A stretch of DNA of 38,050 nt from Polaromonas sp. (lineage in GTDB: Bacteria; Pseudomonadota; Gammaproteobacteria; Burkholderiales; Burkholderiaceae_C), in NCBI RefSeq assembly GCF_013817205.1, contig NZ_JACDDD010000032.1, positions 1 through 38,050 on the forward strand, read 5' to 3'. Numbering within the stretch: position 1 is the stretch's first letter; each line of letters starts with the position of its first letter. The notes under the pieces were generated by a model. It was given only the letters and a program-made list of their open reading frames with translations, searched no databases and had not been told where the DNA came from. Positions 35,784 to 38,050 of the stretch are shown here, piece after piece. A program made the position numbers and the translations under genes.

Positions 35784-36599
35784 ATGAGTGCCTCTTTCAC
35801 CACCAAGTACATCGAAATCCAGGGTGTCGAGCAGACCTTCAAGACCAAGAAGGGCCCGTTCTGCGCGCTGCAGAACATCAACCTCACGGTTGCTAAAGGA
35901 GAGTTTGTTGCCTTGATCGGCCATTCGGGTTGCGGCAAATCGACCCTGCTCAACCTGCTGGCCGGGCTGACCACGCCCACCCAGGGCAGCTTGCTCTGCG
36001 CCAACCGCGAAATCGCGGGGCCGGGGCCGGATCGTGCAGTGGTGTTCCAGAACCACTCACTGTTGCCCTGGCTCACCTGCCACGAAAACGTTTACCTGGC
36101 AGTCGAACGCGTTTTCGGCGCTACTGAGACCCGGGCCCAACTGAAGGCCCGCACCGAAGCAGCCCTGGCCATGGTTGGCCTGACCCCCGCAGCGCAAAAA
36201 CGCCCCGGCGAAATTTCCGGCGGCATGAAACAGCGCGTCGGCATTGCGCGCGCGTTGTGTATGGAGCCCAAGGTCTTGCTGCTCGACGAACCCTTCGGCG
36301 CACTCGACGCGCTGACCCGCGCCAAGCTGCAAGACGAGTTGCTGCAGATCGTCGCCACCACTCAAAGCACAGTGGTCATGGTGACGCACGATGTGGACGA
36401 GGCCGTGCTGCTGTCGGACCGCATTGTCATGATGACCAACGGCCCGGCTGCGACCATCGGCGAGGTCCTCAAAGTTGATCTGCCACGGCCGCGTTCCCGC
36501 GTGGGGCTGGCGGAAGACATCCGTTACCTCGGTTACCGCAAGGCCGTGATCGATTTTCTCTACACCCGCCAGGGCCATGTGGAAAAACTGACAGCCTGA
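35784..36599 (+). CDS. nrtD: Nitrate ABC transporter ATPase, NrtD/NasD-like
   Basis: A 271-residue ABC ATPase. Walker A is GHSGCGKST (46-54), the Q-loop is in VVFQNHSLLPWLTC, the signature is SGGMKQR (145-151), Walker B is LLLDEPFGALD (165-175) and the H-loop is in VTHDVDEAV. The sequence after Walker B and the C-terminal RYLGYRKAVIDFLYTRQGHV match nitrate ATPases of the NrtD/NasD type. There is no NrtC-like fused binding domain, so one ATPase probably serves as a homodimer. The ATG at 35784 has AAGGAG 6 bases upstream. The symbol could equally be nasD. Confidence 0.9.
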   Translation: MSASFTTKYIEIQGVEQTFKTKKGPFCALQNINLTVAKGEFVALIGHSGCGKSTLLNLLAGLTTPTQGSLLCANREIAGPGPDRAVVFQNHSLLPWLTCHENVYLAVERVFGATETRAQLKARTEAALAMVGLTPAAQKRPGEISGGMKQRVGIARALCMEPKVLLLDEPFGALDALTRAKLQDELLQIVATTQSTVVMVTHDVDEAVLLSDRIVMMTNGPAATIGEVLKVDLPRPRSRVGLAEDIRYLGYRKAVIDFLYTRQGHVEKLTA

Positions 36600-36609
36600 T
36601 GAGGAATTC

Positions 36610-36676
36610 TCGCGGCCCATCCGCGAAGCAGAAAGTTTTCCTGACAACGCGGCACCCGGCAAGCGGGTGATACCGC
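36610..36676 (+). promoter_or_regulatory. Two stable hairpins between nrtD and the sensor gene
   Basis: Hairpin 1 is tcgcgg (36610-36615) / ccgcga (36621-36626) with the loop cccat, extended by ttct/agaa. Hairpin 2 is gcgg-cacccg-gcaag-cgggtg-ata-ccgc (36649-36676). The 10-base string cgaagcagaa also occurs in P1 of the nrtA leader. There is no T run and no A1/G4 hexaloop, so neither a terminator nor an ANTAR site is supported. A processing or mRNA-stability role is possible. Confidence 0.4.
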
Positions 36677-36711
36677 GGGGATGCCCAACGAACTTTTCAC
36701 AGGAGCCCGCC

Positions 36712-38050
36712 ATGTCCGCCGTTCTACCTACCGCCGATACTCTGGTACCCGCCCCACCCAGGCCCGTAGGCCAACGTAGCAACACGGCACGCAAGGCGGG
36801 CCTGGCCTCATTCGGGAAATACCGCGAGATCATCATTGCGGTAGCCCTCTTCCTGCTGTTCGACCTGGGCGTGCTGGTCCTGAACTTCTACACCTCTTTC
36901 CAGATTGCGGAAGACGCGCTGGGCGTCAACCTTTCGGGGCGGCAGCGCATGTTGTCACAGCGCACGGCGAAGTCACTGCTTGCGGTAGATGCAGCGCGCA
37001 GCAAGGGGCTGCCCGCCGACAAGGAGCTGGAAGAGCTCAAAGGCGCGGTCAAGCTGTTTGATGTTTCCCTCAAGGGCTTTCAGAGCGGCGCCATCGTACC
37101 CGGCGGCGACAGCAAGCCGGTTTTCCTGCGGGCAGCCGAAGGCGACAAGGCATTGGGCATCCTGCAAAAGGCACAGGGCATCTGGACGCCCTACCAGGAA
37201 AAACTGGTGCCGGTGCTTGCCGGCAACGCCACCGACCAGCAGTTGCAGGAGGCGGTGGACTACGCCAAGGCCAACAACCTGAAACTGCTGGGCCTGATGA
37301 ACGAGCTGACCACCGCACTGGAGGCCGTGGCATCTGACCGTGCAACCGCACTGCGCATGGTGCAGACCGTTGGCATTGTTCTGGCGCTGCTGAACTTCGC
37401 CTTCATTCTTTTCAAGTTCCTGCGCAGACTGAACACCTCGGACGCTGCCATCGAAGCGGCGACCGAAGAGAACCGGGAGATTCTCGCCAGCGTTCGCGAA
37501 GGTCTTTTTCTTCTCACGCCCGGGCACCAACTCGGTTCGCAGTTGTCTCGCTCGACCCACGAGCTTTTCGGCAAGACCCTGATTCCCGGGCAGAATTTCT
37601 TCGACGTGCTGTCCACGCTGGTGTCGGCCAAGGCCCTCACCGACGCGCGTGATTATGTTGAATTGCTGTTTTCCCCGCACGTCAAGGAGCAACTGGTCCA
37701 GGGCATCAACCCCTTGGCCGAAGTGGAGCTGACCGTCAGGAACCGGCTGGGCCAAGACAGCATGCGCTACCTGTCCTTCCATTTCAACCGGGTCTATGAA
37801 GCCGGCTCGGTGCGGCACCTGCTCGTCACGGTGCAGGACATCACGCAAAAGGTGGAGCTGCAGGCCCGGCTGACCGGCGAACGCCAGCGTTCGCAAAAAG
37901 AACTGTCGATGATGCTCAAGGCTTTTGAGACCGACCCGGCGATGATGCGCGGCTTTGTTGAACGCGCCGAGGCCTCCCTGCTCGAAGTCAATGACCTGCT
38001 GCGCAGCACCTCCTCCGCCGCATCAGAGGCCCAGGTGCTCAAGGCGGTGG
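36712..38050 (+). CDS. Membrane sensor with PilJ-N/nitrate-sensor-like domain, PAS-like and Hpt-like regions (partial)
   Basis: Open from ATG 36712 (AGGAG 6 bases upstream) to the window end, 446 residues so far. A Pro-rich cytoplasmic start is followed by a membrane helix at 39-60. A periplasmic helical domain contains NLSGRQRMLSQRTAK (73-87), the P-box-like hallmark of the PilJ N-terminal domain and related to the nitrate-binding P-box of NarX/NarQ. A second helix is at 218-237. Residues about 250-380 look PAS-like (VREGLFLLTPGH ... LLVTVQDIT). The last part (398 on: MLKAFETDPAMMRGFVERAE) resembles an Hpt phosphotransfer domain. The product is probably a CheA-like or hybrid phosphorelay protein. 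Its place behind nrtABD suggests nitrate/nitrite sensing. Domain calls beyond the P-box are tentative. Confidence 0.7.
   Translation, partial: MSAVLPTADTLVPAPPRPVGQRSNTARKAGLASFGKYREIIIAVALFLLFDLGVLVLNFYTSFQIAEDALGVNLSGRQRMLSQRTAKSLLAVDAARSKGLPADKELEELKGAVKLFDVSLKGFQSGAIVPGGDSKPVFLRAAEGDKALGILQKAQGIWTPYQEKLVPVLAGNATDQQLQEAVDYAKANNLKLLGLMNELTTALEAVASDRATALRMVQTVGIVLALLNFAFILFKFLRRLNTSDAAIEAATEENREILASVREGLFLLTPGHQLGSQLSRSTHELFGKTLIPGQNFFDVLSTLVSAKALTDARDYVELLFSPHVKEQLVQGINPLAEVELTVRNRLGQDSMRYLSFHFNRVYEAGSVRHLLVTVQDITQKVELQARLTGERQRSQKELSMMLKAFETDPAMMRGFVERAEASLLEVNDLLRSTSSAASEAQVLKAV

Noticed and set aside
36649..36676. Intrinsic terminator between nrtD and the sensor gene
   Set aside because: The hairpin is strong, but it is followed by a G-rich segment and no T run.
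1..38050. CRISPR array, prophage or large genomic island
   Set aside because: No regularly spaced direct repeats, phage genes or integrase/attachment pairs were seen; apart from the IS end and small repeats the gene content is core metabolism.

Overview
The window looks like a chromosomal segment of a betaproteobacterium of the order Burkholderiales, most likely family Comamonadaceae (Polaromonas/Rhodoferax-like). The reasons are the protein sequences, the complete 14-gene nuo cluster followed by DUF2818, NUDIX and DUF1178 genes, the order rpsO-pnp-qor-tpiA-secG-tRNA-Leu-nuo, and two families of short GC-rich or 'agcagctatcaaa'-type intergenic repeats that I associate with this family. This assignment is from recognition, not from a search.

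Layout. 1-126: right end of an IS3-family element. 127-940: gene-poor DNA with the surviving 3' half of a response-regulator receiver domain. 940-5835: a PAS histidine kinase (minus), an MsbA-like ABC exporter and a glutamate dehydrogenase (plus). 5983-28731 lies almost entirely on the minus strand. Read in its own direction it holds an aminotransferase broken by a repeat, rpsO, pnp, a quinone oxidoreductase, tpiA, secG, tRNA-Leu(GAG), nuoA to nuoN, DUF2818, NUDIX and DUF1178. The nuo genes are tightly packed, several with ATGA overlaps, and encode a complete proton-pumping NADH:quinone oxidoreductase (complex I). 28741-33202: a branched-chain amino-acid-type binding protein, a frameshifted small heat-shock gene, a lipoprotein hydrolase, tsaD and an ANTAR regulator (nasT). 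33203-38050: a nitrate ABC transporter (nrtA, nrtB, nrtD-like) followed by a PilJ-N/Hpt-type membrane sensor that runs off the window.

The most interesting part is 32540-33566. It contains a consensus sigma-54 promoter, an upstream GCAC-N7-GTGC site of NtrC type, and a leader with two small hairpins whose hexaloops are AACGGC and AAAGGC (A1 and G4 in both). The second hairpin shares bases with the 5' arm of a strong intrinsic terminator just before nrtA. This is the arrangement expected for ANTAR-protein antitermination, with nasT immediately upstream. It suggests a two-key control: nitrogen starvation starts transcription and nitrate/NasT lets it continue. nasT itself has a near-consensus sigma-54 promoter whose predicted start falls one base before its ATG, so it may be leaderless. 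No cytoplasmic NasS partner is in view; the membrane sensor with a P-box-like motif at the end of the cluster is a candidate signal input.

Other points of note: two genes about 1.4-2 kb apart (aminotransferase and hsp20) each carry a one-base frame disruption in or at a C/G run. The aminotransferase disruption lies in a nine-G tract inside a repeat-derived insertion. The ABC exporter has a copy of the other repeat family translated in its domain linker.
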